From Rhizobiaceae bacterium (GTDB taxonomy: Bacteria > Pseudomonadota > Alphaproteobacteria > Rhizobiales > Rhizobiaceae), in NCBI GenBank assembly GCA_004299545.1, contig SCRB01000986.1, positions 1 through 5,904 of the forward strand: a DNA stretch of 5,904 nt, given 5' to 3'. The notes under the pieces were generated by a model, which searched no databases, had not been told where the DNA came from, and saw only the letters and a list, made by a program, of their open reading frames with translations. The translations under genes and the position numbers were made by a program. How positions within the stretch are numbered: position 1 is the first letter of the stretch; each line of letters starts with the position of its first letter. Below, one piece after another: positions 1 to 5,904 of this stretch.

Positions 1-324
1 GCTGGAGCGGGGCTTGAGACCGTGGCTTTCATAAAGCGCCTTGAGGTCCACCATCGCCTGGCCGCGGTCTCGGGATTCGCCATGGACGTGCTCGAACAGG
101 TTCAGCGCAAGCGAGCGCGAGCGATCGAACAGCAGTACATAAGTTTCCTCCAACTCGTAGATATCGGAACTGGCGAGCGATTCGAGCAGGGGTTCGAGGT
201 CGGCGAGCGTCACCGGGGAAAGCAGGCTTTCCTTATGTAGGAGAGCGCGGGTTTCGGGAACCGACTCCGCAAGCGCCGGCGTCGGATAGCAAAGGAGCGC
301 GGAGAGCGCCTTGAAGGATCTCAT
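1..324 (-). CDS. narJ: NarJ, nitrate reductase assembly chaperone (5' part only, cut by window edge)
   Basis: The visible 108 residues are the N-terminal part of NarJ; the family is usually somewhat over 200 residues, so about half is missing at the left window edge. The hallmark is LFEHVHGESRDRGQAMVDL (residues 76-94), preceded by YVLLFDRSRSLALN, which is near-identical to the conserved core of E. coli NarJ. In the family, NarJ is a cytoplasmic, all-helical chaperone of the TorD/DmsD type. It binds the NarG N-terminus and allows insertion of the Mo-bisMGD cofactor and Fe-S clusters before NarGH docks on NarI; it is not part of the final enzyme. The start is the ATG at 324-322, which shares ATGA with the narH stop. 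GGAG lies 8 bases upstream, inside narH. The N-terminus (MRSFKALSALLCYPTPAL) has the usual 'LLxYP' opening of the family. The position after narH fits the order narGHJI. Product identity is very sure; the C-terminus is unseen. Confidence 0.96.
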   Translation of the reverse strand, partial: MRSFKALSALLCYPTPALAESVPETRALLHKESLLSPVTLADLEPLLESLASSDIYELEETYVLLFDRSRSLALNLFEHVHGESRDRGQAMVDLKALYESHGLKPRSS

Positions 325-1850
325 CGGGCGATCTCCATCGGGTTCCTGGCGTTGTGCTTCTTCGGCCCACCGAACAGGTTCACGTCGTTGTCGCCGCCGG
401 AGCAGCCATTGCCGAAGGAGAAACCGCAGGAGCCGCGCATGCCATAGGCTTCCTCGCTCATCTCGCGATGCGCGGTGGGGATGACGAAACGGTCTTCGTA
501 ATTGGCGATCGCCATGACACGGTACATCTCCTCGATCTGCGCCGTCGTCAGGCCAACCTTGCGCACGATCGCTTCGTCGGTCATGCCGTCTACCGTCTTG
601 GCGCGCATATAGGCGCGCATGGCGAGCATGGTTTCGAGCGCCTTGGCGACCGGCTCCTCGTTGCCGGCGGTCAAGAGATTGGCGAGGTAGCGGAGCGGAA
701 TGCGCAGCGAACGAACGTCCGGCATGTTGCCGTCAAGACCCATTTTGCCGGCCTCCGCCGCCGACTGGATCGGCGACAGCGGTGGCACGTACCAGACCAT
801 CGGCAGCGTGCGGTATTCGGGGTGGAGCGGGAAGGCGACCTTCCATTCGACCGCCATCTTGCGCACGGGCGAGCGCTTCGCCGCCTCGATCCAGTTGTCC
901 GGCACGCCGTCGGCCCGCGCCCGCGCGATCACATCGGGATCGTTCGGGTCGAGGAACAGATCGAGCTGCGCCTGATAAAGCTCCTTTTCATCGGCAACGC
1001 TTGCCGCCTTCTCGATGCCGTCGGCATCATAGAGCAGCACGCCAAGATAGCGGATACGGCCGACACAGGTTTCCGAGCATACCGTCGGCATGCCCGCCTC
1101 GATACGCGGGAAGCAGAACGTGCACTTTTCCGATTTTCCCGTCGACCAGTTATAGTAGATCTTCTTGTAGGGGCAGCCGGAGATGCACATGCGCCAGCCC
1201 CTGCACTTGTCCTGATCGATCAGGACGATGCCGTCCTCCTCGCGCTTGTAGATGGCGCCCGAAGGGCACGCCGCCACGCAGGTGGGATTGAGGCAGTGCT
1301 CGCACAGCCTCGGAAGGTACATCATGAAGGTGTTCTCGAATTGGCCGTAGATGTCCTTCTGCACGCCCTCGAAATTGTAGTCCTTGCGGCGCTTCTCGAA
1401 CTCGCCGCCGAGGATTTCCTCCCAGTTCGGACCCCATTCTATCTTTTCCATGCGCTGGCCGCTGATGAGCGAGCGCGGCCGTGCCGTCGGGAAGGCTTTC
1501 GATTCAGGCGCGGTCTGAAGATGTTCGTAGTCGAAGGTGAAGGGCTCGTAATAGTCGTCGATCTCCGGCAGGTCGGGATTGGCGAAGATCTTGGCGAGAA
1601 CGCGCCATTTCGCGCCGAGGCGCGGCTCGATCTTGCCGTCCTTCCTTCGCTTCCAGCCACCCTTCCAGCGCTTCTGGTTCTCCCAGTCCTTGGGATAACC
1701 GATGCCGGGCTTGGTTTCGACATTGTTGAACCAGGCGTATTCGACGCCTTCTCGGCTCGTCCAGACATTCTTGCAGGTGACCGAACAGGTGTGGCAGCCG
1801 ATGCACTTGTCCAGGTTCAGCACCATGGCGATCTGCGCGCGGATCGTCAT
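321..1850 (-). CDS. narH: NarH, respiratory nitrate reductase beta (iron-sulfur) subunit
   Basis: This 509-residue protein (E. coli NarH has 512) is the electron-transfer subunit. It passes electrons from NarI haems to the NarG FS0 cluster on the cytoplasmic face of the membrane. All four Cys groups are present: C16-C19-C22-C26 near the N-terminus, C183-C186-C191-C195, C216-C222-C226 and C243-C246-C258-C262. The third group reads CRGWRMC, with Trp219 where a fourth Cys would be, the known signature of the [3Fe-4S] cluster; family members hold three [4Fe-4S] plus one [3Fe-4S]. The C-terminal NarH domain (residues about 260-480; LPLHPEYRTLPMVWYVPPL-type motif near 340-360) is intact. The frame stays open upstream to an ATG at 2099, but that stretch lies over narG. 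The start at 1850 is preferred because it gives the family N-terminus MTIRAQIAMVLNLDKC, has GGAGG seven bases upstream and overlaps the narG stop as ATGA. Its own stop overlaps narJ in the same way. No anomalies seen. Confidence 0.98.
   Translation of the reverse strand: MTIRAQIAMVLNLDKCIGCHTCSVTCKNVWTSREGVEYAWFNNVETKPGIGYPKDWENQKRWKGGWKRRKDGKIEPRLGAKWRVLAKIFANPDLPEIDDYYEPFTFDYEHLQTAPESKAFPTARPRSLISGQRMEKIEWGPNWEEILGGEFEKRRKDYNFEGVQKDIYGQFENTFMMYLPRLCEHCLNPTCVAACPSGAIYKREEDGIVLIDQDKCRGWRMCISGCPYKKIYYNWSTGKSEKCTFCFPRIEAGMPTVCSETCVGRIRYLGVLLYDADGIEKAASVADEKELYQAQLDLFLDPNDPDVIARARADGVPDNWIEAAKRSPVRKMAVEWKVAFPLHPEYRTLPMVWYVPPLSPIQSAAEAGKMGLDGNMPDVRSLRIPLRYLANLLTAGNEEPVAKALETMLAMRAYMRAKTVDGMTDEAIVRKVGLTTAQIEEMYRVMAIANYEDRFVIPTAHREMSEEAYGMRGSCGFSFGNGCSGGDNDVNLFGGPKKHNARNPMEIAR
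333..336 (-). promoter_or_regulatory. Shine-Dalgarno of narJ, inside the 3' end of narH
   Basis: GGAG on the minus strand, eight bases before the ATG at 324-322. It supports the narJ start that overlaps the narH stop codon by ATGA. Confidence 0.65.
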
Positions 1851-4800
1851 TCTGCGGCCTCCAGCTCTTCTTCCATCCAGTCGATCGTGCCCATCTTGCG
1901 CACGATCACGAACTCGTCGCGGTTGGATCCGACAGTGCCGTAGTAGTTGAAGCCATAGGCCTGATGGACGTAGCCGCCGATCATGTGGGTAGGTTTCAGC
2001 ACGGTGCGCGTTACAGAGTTGTGGATGCCGCCGCGCTGCCCGGTGATCGGCGATCCCGGCACGTTCACGATCTTCTCCTGCGCGTGGTACATTAGACACA
2101 TGCCGGGATTGACGCGCTGCGAGACCACCGCGCGCGCCGTCAGCACGCCGTTGCGGTTGAAAGCCTCGATCCAGTCATTGTCGCGGATGCCGGCCTTTCT
2201 GGCATCCGTCTCGGAAATCCAAACCACCGGCCCGCCGCGGTTCAGCGTCAGCATCAGCAGGTTGTCTGAATAGGTCGAGTGGATGCCCCATTTCTGGTGC
2301 GGCGTGATGAAGTTCAGCACCACATGCGGGCTTCCGTCATGATTGGCCTTGAGCGCGCCGGCGATCGTCTTGAGATCGACTGGCGGCTTCCAAATTGCGA
2401 AGCCCTCACCAAAGGCGCGCATCCACAAATGGTCCTGGTAGAGCTGCTGCCGCCCCGTCAGCGTGCGCCAGGGGATGAGTTCGTGCACATTAGTGTAACC
2501 GGCATTGTAGCAGACATGTTCGCTTTCCAGCCCCGACCAGATCGGCGAGGAAATGATCTTGCGCGGCTGGGTGACGATATCGCGGAAGCGGATCTTCTCG
2601 TCCTCCTTTGGCAGGGCGAGATGGGCGTGCTCCCGCCCGGTGCGCTGGGAAAGCGCTTCCCACGAGCGCACGGCCACCTCGCCGTTCGTCTCAGGCGCCA
2701 GCATGAGGATGACCTCGGCGGCGTCGATGTCGGTCTCAATTCTGGCAAGCCCCTTCGCCGGTCCTTCCTCAAGCACCGCGCCATTGAGAGCCTTCAGTGC
2801 CGCGACTTCCTTCTTGGTCTCCCAGTCGATTCCCTTGCCGCCATTGCCGAGCTTTTCCAGCAGCGGCCCGAGCGCGGTGAACTGCTTGTGTAGATTCGGA
2901 TAATCGCGTTCCACCACTGCGATCTGCGGCATGGTCAGCCCCGGAACCGGGTCGGTCTCGCCGCGCTTCCAATCCTTTACGTCAAGCGGCTGCGCCAGTT
3001 CGCCGGGACTATCGTGCTGGATGGGCGTGAGGACCACATCCGTTTCGACACCGAGCACCTCCGGCGCCACCTTCGAGAAGGCCCTGGCGATACCCTTGTA
3101 GATGTCCCAGTCCGTGCGCGAGCCCCAGACAGGGTCCACCGCAGCCGAAAGCGGATGGATGAAGGGGTGCATGTCGGAGGTGTTGAGGTCGTTCTTCTCA
3201 TACCAGGTGGCCGTCGGCAGCACGATGTCGGAATAGACGCACGTCGTGGACATGCGAAAATCGAGCGTCACCAGCAGGTCGAGCTTGCCCTTTGGCGCCT
3301 CGTCTCGCCAGGCGACTTCCTTCGGCTTTTCTTGGCCTTCCTCGCCAAGGTCCTTGCCCAGCACGCCATGATAGGTGCCAAGCAGGTGCTTGAGGAAATA
3401 CTCGTGCCCCTTCCCGGACGACCCCAAAAGGTTGGAACGCCAGACAAAGAGGTTGCGTGGCCAGTTGTCGGGATGATCGGGATCGTGGCAGGCAAGCTCC
3501 AGTTCGCCCGATTTCAAAGCCGTCACCACGTAGTCGGCAGGCTCCTGGCCTTTCGCCTTGGCCTTTGCCGCAAGGTCGAGCGGATTCGCCTTGAGCTGCG
3601 GCGCCGATGGCAGCCAGCCCATGCGCTCGGCGCGCACATTGTAGTCGATCATGCTGCCCGACCAGTCGCCGGGTGGCGCCGTGGGTGAAAGGATTTCCGA
3701 GACTGACAGGGTTTCGTAGCGCCACTGGTCGGTGTGCGCGTAGAAGAAGGAGGTGCCGTTCATCTGTCGCGGCGGCCGACCCCAGTCGAGGGCGAAGGCG
3801 AGCGGCAGCCAGCCCGTCTGCGGCCGTAGCTTTTCCTGACCGACATAATGCGACCAGCCACCGCCCGACTGGCCGATCGAGCCGCACATCACCAGCATGT
3901 TGATGATGGCGCGGTAACTCATATCCATGTGATACCAATGGTTCAGGCCGGCGCCGAGGATCACCATAGAGCGGCCGTTGGTCTTCTCGGCATTGGTGGC
4001 AAATTCGCGCGCTACCGTGACGATGGCTTGGCGCGGGACGCCAGTGACCTTTTCCGCCCACGTCGGCGTGCAGGGCATGTCTTGGTCGTAGGAGGCGGCG
4101 GCGTTTTCGCCGCCGAGTCCGCGATCAATGCCGTAATTGGCGCACAACAAGTCGAACACCGTGGCGACAAGCGCCTCGCCTTCGGCCAGTTTCACGCGGC
4201 TGGCGGGAACGTTGCGGACCAGAATCTCTCCGTGCTCCGTCGTGACGAAATGCGAATGCGCGCGCCCGCCGAAATCGGGGAAGGCGACGGGAACGGTTTC
4301 GCCGAGCTGTCCGAGCTGGCTGAGTTTCAGGCGGATGTCGCGCCCCTTGCCGTCCTTCTCCTCGAGGTTCCAGCGGCCGCGCTGCTTGTCCCAGCGAAAG
4401 CCCGCCGTGCCATGCGGCGCGACGACCTCGCCGGACACTTCGTCAAGCCCAACCGTTTTCCACTCGGCATTTTCGCTCTCGCCAAGACCAGCGTCGAAAT
4501 CCGATGCCCGGATGAAGCGGTCAGGCACATAGCTATCGCCTTTTTTGACCAAGCGCACCAGCATCGGCATGTCGGTGTAGCGGCGCGCGTAATCGGCGAA
4601 ATACGGCACCTGCCGATCGAGATGATATTCCCTGAGGATGACATGGCCCATGGCGAGAGCCAGCGCCGCGTCGGTGCCCTGCTGCGGCTGCAGCCAGATG
4701 TCGGCGAATTTGGTGGCTTCCGCGTAATCGGGCGAGACCACGGCGCTCTTGGTGCCCTTGTAGCGCGCTTCGGTGTAGAAATGCGCGTCCGGCGTGCGCG

Positions 4801-5575
4801 TCTGCGGCACGTTCGATCCCCACAGGATGAGGAAGCCGGCATTGTACCAGTCGGCGGATTCGGCGACGTCGGTCTGCTCGCCCCAAGTCTGCGGGGAAGA
4901 CGGCGGCAGGTCGCAATACCAGTCATAGAAGGAAAGGCAGGTGCCGCCGAGCAGCGAAAGATAGCGCGTGCCGGCGGCGTAGGAGACCATCGACATGGCT
5001 GGGATGGGTGAAAAGCCCGCCACGCGGTCGGGGCCGTGTTTCCTGATTGTATAGGCATTGGCGGCGGCGATGATCTCGTTGGCCTCGTCCCAGTCCGCCC
5101 GCACGAATCCGCCATGGCCGCGGATGGACGTGTAGGAAGCGCGCTTTTGCACGTCTTCCATGATCGAGGCCCAGGCGGCGACCGGCCTTCTGGATTTGCG
5201 CGCCTCGCGCCACATCCTGAGCAGGCGCCCCCGCACAAGCGGGTATTTCACACGATTGCCGGAATAGAGATACCAGGAATAGCTCGCACCTCTCGGACAG
5301 CCACGCGGCTCATGGTTGGGCAGGTCGGGGCGGGTCCGCGGATAGTCCGTCTGCTGCGTCTCCCAGGTGACGATCCCGCCCTTCACATAGATCTTCCACG
5401 AGCAGGAGCCCGTGCAGTTCACGCCATGCGTGGAGCGTACGATCTTGTCGTGCTGCCAGCGCTTCCGGTAACCGTCTTCCCAAGCGCGATTTTCGCCGGT
5501 GACGATCCCGTGACCATCGGAGAACGTCGCGAGTTCCTTGCGGAAGAAGGTAAGCCGGTCTAGGAAATGGCTCAT
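1847..5575 (-). CDS. narG: NarG, respiratory nitrate reductase alpha (Mo-bisMGD catalytic) subunit
   Basis: This 1242-residue protein (E. coli NarG has 1247) reduces nitrate to nitrite on the cytoplasmic side of the membrane, using electrons from quinol via NarI and NarH. The N-terminal FS0 cluster motif is complete: His50, Cys54, Cys58, Cys93, with the first ligand a His as in true NarG proteins rather than the Cys of Nap or formate dehydrogenase. Arg95 follows (RGCPRG). Asp222 in YDWYCDLPP matches the aspartate that ligates molybdenum. WGSNVPQTRTPDAHF (252-266) and GAGLNHWYH (541-549, with His546) are cofactor and active-site segments. The C-terminal dinucleotide-binding domain spans roughly 1085-1210 (HSTYSDNLLMLTL onward). 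There is no twin-arginine signal, consistent with the cytoplasmic-facing type. The start is the ATG at 5575, with GGAG seven bases upstream and an N-terminus (MSHFLDRLTFF) aligning with E. coli MSKFLDRFRYF. It is the first gene of the visible operon and overlaps narH by four bases. No frameshift or missing ligand seen. Confidence 0.99.
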   Translation of the reverse strand: MSHFLDRLTFFRKELATFSDGHGIVTGENRAWEDGYRKRWQHDKIVRSTHGVNCTGSCSWKIYVKGGIVTWETQQTDYPRTRPDLPNHEPRGCPRGASYSWYLYSGNRVKYPLVRGRLLRMWREARKSRRPVAAWASIMEDVQKRASYTSIRGHGGFVRADWDEANEIIAAANAYTIRKHGPDRVAGFSPIPAMSMVSYAAGTRYLSLLGGTCLSFYDWYCDLPPSSPQTWGEQTDVAESADWYNAGFLILWGSNVPQTRTPDAHFYTEARYKGTKSAVVSPDYAEATKFADIWLQPQQGTDAALALAMGHVILREYHLDRQVPYFADYARRYTDMPMLVRLVKKGDSYVPDRFIRASDFDAGLGESENAEWKTVGLDEVSGEVVAPHGTAGFRWDKQRGRWNLEEKDGKGRDIRLKLSQLGQLGETVPVAFPDFGGRAHSHFVTTEHGEILVRNVPASRVKLAEGEALVATVFDLLCANYGIDRGLGGENAAASYDQDMPCTPTWAEKVTGVPRQAIVTVAREFATNAEKTNGRSMVILGAGLNHWYHMDMSYRAIINMLVMCGSIGQSGGGWSHYVGQEKLRPQTGWLPLAFALDWGRPPRQMNGTSFFYAHTDQWRYETLSVSEILSPTAPPGDWSGSMIDYNVRAERMGWLPSAPQLKANPLDLAAKAKAKGQEPADYVVTALKSGELELACHDPDHPDNWPRNLFVWRSNLLGSSGKGHEYFLKHLLGTYHGVLGKDLGEEGQEKPKEVAWRDEAPKGKLDLLVTLDFRMSTTCVYSDIVLPTATWYEKNDLNTSDMHPFIHPLSAAVDPVWGSRTDWDIYKGIARAFSKVAPEVLGVETDVVLTPIQHDSPGELAQPLDVKDWKRGETDPVPGLTMPQIAVVERDYPNLHKQFTALGPLLEKLGNGGKGIDWETKKEVAALKALNGAVLEEGPAKGLARIETDIDAAEVILMLAPETNGEVAVRSWEALSQRTGREHAHLALPKEDEKIRFRDIVTQPRKIISSPIWSGLESEHVCYNAGYTNVHELIPWRTLTGRQQLYQDHLWMRAFGEGFAIWKPPVDLKTIAGALKANHDGSPHVVLNFITPHQKWGIHSTYSDNLLMLTLNRGGPVVWISETDARKAGIRDNDWIEAFNRNGVLTARAVVSQRVNPGMCLMYHAQEKIVNVPGSPITGQRGGIHNSVTRTVLKPTHMIGGYVHQAYGFNYYGTVGSNRDEFVIVRKMGTIDWMEEELEAAE
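1858..1862 (-). promoter_or_regulatory. Shine-Dalgarno of narH, inside the 3' end of narG
   Basis: On the minus strand GGAGG is followed by seven bases (CCGCAGA) and then the ATG at 1850-1848. This near-consensus site decides the narH start over the longer in-frame opening that begins at 2099. It lies within the last codons of narG, so translation of the two genes is probably coupled. Confidence 0.8.
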
Positions 5576-5779
5576 TCAAATGCTCCGTCTGTCTGGCTGC
5601 TCCGGTTGTCGAACGCACGAATCTTCGCTGAAGACGATCGAAAAAACCGCCGGAAAGGCAGCAGCCTGCGCCAGCGGCAAAGCCCCAACGAGCGAAACCG
5701 AGCCCAATGTCACGGGCCAGACGATCGACCCGTCGCGTTCGGGTCGGACATCGTCCTGAGGATTGCCATCGTGATCCAA
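5576..5779 (-). CDS. Possible small ORF (67 codons, TTG start) abutting narG; function unknown
   Basis: I do not recognise this product. The frame opens at TTG (5779-5777), preceded by GAGAGG six bases upstream, a fair Shine-Dalgarno. It runs 67 codons and ends in a TGA that touches the narG ATG (TGAATG, no gap). The predicted peptide has a charged, Asp-rich first 16 residues. A hydrophobic, Ala/Val/Leu/Phe-rich stretch follows at about residues 19-50, then a polar tail with one Cys. The stretch could be a membrane segment, but it contains prolines and a Gln. About 64% of third codon positions are G or C by my count, which is not distinctive in a G+C-rich genome. The frame overlaps the hairpins at 5720-5755 and 5641-5661, so it may be a leader peptide, a real small protein, or chance. 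If the narG transcript starts near or below 5757, the TTG would not be in the mRNA. Confidence 0.22.
   Translation of the reverse strand: MDHDGNPQDDVRPERDGSIVWPVTLGSVSLVGALPLAQAAAFPAVFSIVFSEDSCVRQPEQPDRRSI
5583..5586 (-). promoter_or_regulatory. Shine-Dalgarno of narG
   Basis: GGAG on the minus strand, followed by seven bases (CATTTGA) and the narG ATG at 5575-5573. Those seven bases end in the TGA that closes the small upstream reading frame, so a ribosome finishing that frame would stop directly on the narG start. Confidence 0.7.
5641..5661 (-). terminator. Intrinsic-terminator-like hairpin in the narG leader (weak)
   Basis: On the minus strand CTGCC, loop TTTCC, then GGCGG makes a five-pair stem (one T-G wobble) followed immediately by six T (A run at 5641-5646 on the plus strand). 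The layout is that of a Rho-independent terminator placed about 70 bases before narG, which would attenuate the operon. The stem is short for a working terminator. A competing stem (5657-5672: GGC-GCA, loop GGC, TGC-bulge T-GCC) uses the same CTGCC bases, so the two are mutually exclusive, as in attenuators. In a G+C-rich region this could arise by chance. Confidence 0.22.
5720..5755 (-). promoter_or_regulatory. Strong interrupted hairpin in the narG 5' leader
   Basis: Two nested inverted repeats are visible. The inner arms are CGACCCG (5726-5732) and CGGGTCG (5740-5746), seven perfect pairs with a seven-base loop. The outer arms are GACGAT (5720-5725) and ATCGTC (5750-5755), six perfect pairs separated from the inner stem by a three-base bulge on one side. 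As RNA read toward narG this gives 13 pairs, the strongest structure in the non-coding stretch, about 145-180 bases before the narG start. Seen directly: the repeats. Inferred: that it folds and acts in the mRNA leader (stability, attenuation or 5' protection). It may instead be a protein-binding inverted repeat in DNA, or chance. Confidence 0.4.
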
Positions 5780-5904
5780 TCGATACCTCTCTTGATTTGC
5801 ACAATGTCTAGCTCACGGCCCGGTTACCGGCACTGATTGAGCGTGTCAGTCGTTCACCGACGCGTGGAACGTCACTGAAGAATGAATGGATATCTTTGCG
5901 CTGC
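5780..5904. other. Non-coding region at the right edge, upstream of narG
   Basis: I see no supported gene here. Composition is visibly more A+T-rich than in the nar genes (20 of 40 bases G or C over 5781-5820). It contains an interrupted palindrome CCGGT-T-ACCGG (5820-5830), an ACTGA/TCAGT inverted repeat (5832-5836 and 5846-5850), and an FNR-like motif with one base too few (5792-5804). This is where the narG promoter would be expected, unless it lies beyond the edge, but no good -35/-10 pair is apparent. A minus-strand frame open from the edge to a TAG at 5810-5808 could be the tail of an upstream gene; I do not recognise its 31 residues. The usual neighbour narK is not identifiable. Confidence 0.6.

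Noticed and set aside
22..240. Plus-strand 72-codon frame at the left edge
   Set aside because: It is antisense to narJ, which is recognised by its conserved core motif.
354..1943. Long plus-strand open frame (529 codons) running antisense across narH
   Set aside because: It mirrors a clear narH with every Cys ligand conserved. The product is Arg/Ala/His/Leu-rich with no recognisable domain, as expected for the antisense frame of a G+C-rich gene. No supporting start signal was seen.
1851..2099. Longer narH start at 2099 giving a 592-residue protein
   Set aside because: The extra 83 residues lie over narG, are Arg-rich and do not resemble NarH. The start at 1850 has a better Shine-Dalgarno and the family N-terminus.
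3848..5011. Plus-strand open frame (387 codons) antisense to narG
   Set aside because: It is entirely within narG, whose motifs are intact. Low-complexity Arg/Ala/Gly-rich composition and no domain indicate a shadow frame.
5567..5836. Plus-strand 89-codon frame in the leader region
   Set aside because: It begins inside the antisense of narG, has no Shine-Dalgarno that I can see and no recognisable content.
5815..5848. Sigma-70 promoter CTGACA-N17-TAACCG on the minus strand
   Set aside because: The -35 is fair with correct spacing, but the -10 matches TATAAT at only the first two positions.
5808..5903. Minus-strand frame open from the right edge to a TAG, a possible C-terminus of an upstream gene
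   Set aside because: The 31 visible residues match no family I recognise, and only about half of the third positions are G or C, below what the nar genes show. It cannot be supported without sequence beyond the edge.
5882..5904. Possible divergent gene start on the plus strand (ATG at 5882 or 5886)
   Set aside because: Only about seven codons are visible, with a weak GAAG upstream; too little to call.

Overview
The window holds the front part of a respiratory (membrane-bound) nitrate reductase operon. All of it is read from the minus strand, so the operon runs from right to left: narG (5575 to 1847), narH (1850 to 321) and narJ (324 down to the window edge at base 1, cut off). narI, which normally follows narJ and encodes the haem b membrane subunit, would lie just outside the left edge. 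The G+C-rich coding sequence and the flavour of the proteins suggest a proteobacterium, most likely an alphaproteobacterium of the Rhizobiales type (Brucella/Mesorhizobium-like nar operons look similar). That placement is an inference from recalled protein similarity, not from a search.

The three genes are packed very tightly. narG/narH and narH/narJ each overlap by four bases (ATGA), and each downstream start has a good Shine-Dalgarno sequence inside the end of the preceding gene. NarG is the cytoplasmic Mo-bisMGD catalytic subunit with the FS0 iron-sulfur cluster. NarH carries the four further Fe-S clusters that wire NarG to NarI. NarJ is the dedicated chaperone that holds NarGH until the molybdenum cofactor and clusters are in place. 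All ligand residues I could check in NarG and NarH are present, and nothing in the coding part looks broken or fused.

The remaining 329 bases at the right end (5576-5904) lie upstream of narG and contain no recognisable gene. This stretch is the only part that is not routine. It contains a strong interrupted hairpin (13 base pairs, 5720-5755), a short stem followed directly by six T on the transcribed strand (terminator-like, 5641-5661) that overlaps an alternative stem, and a repeated 9-mer that could give competing base pairing. It also holds a 67-codon reading frame with a TTG start and a reasonable Shine-Dalgarno whose stop codon touches the narG ATG. Together these could form a regulated narG leader, but this is a hypothesis from reading the sequence by eye. 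I see no convincing sigma-70 promoter and no perfect FNR/NnrR box, only one FNR-like motif with a spacer one base too short.

I do not see evidence for a wholly new system here. The coding content is canonical nitrate respiration, and the leader is the part worth testing.
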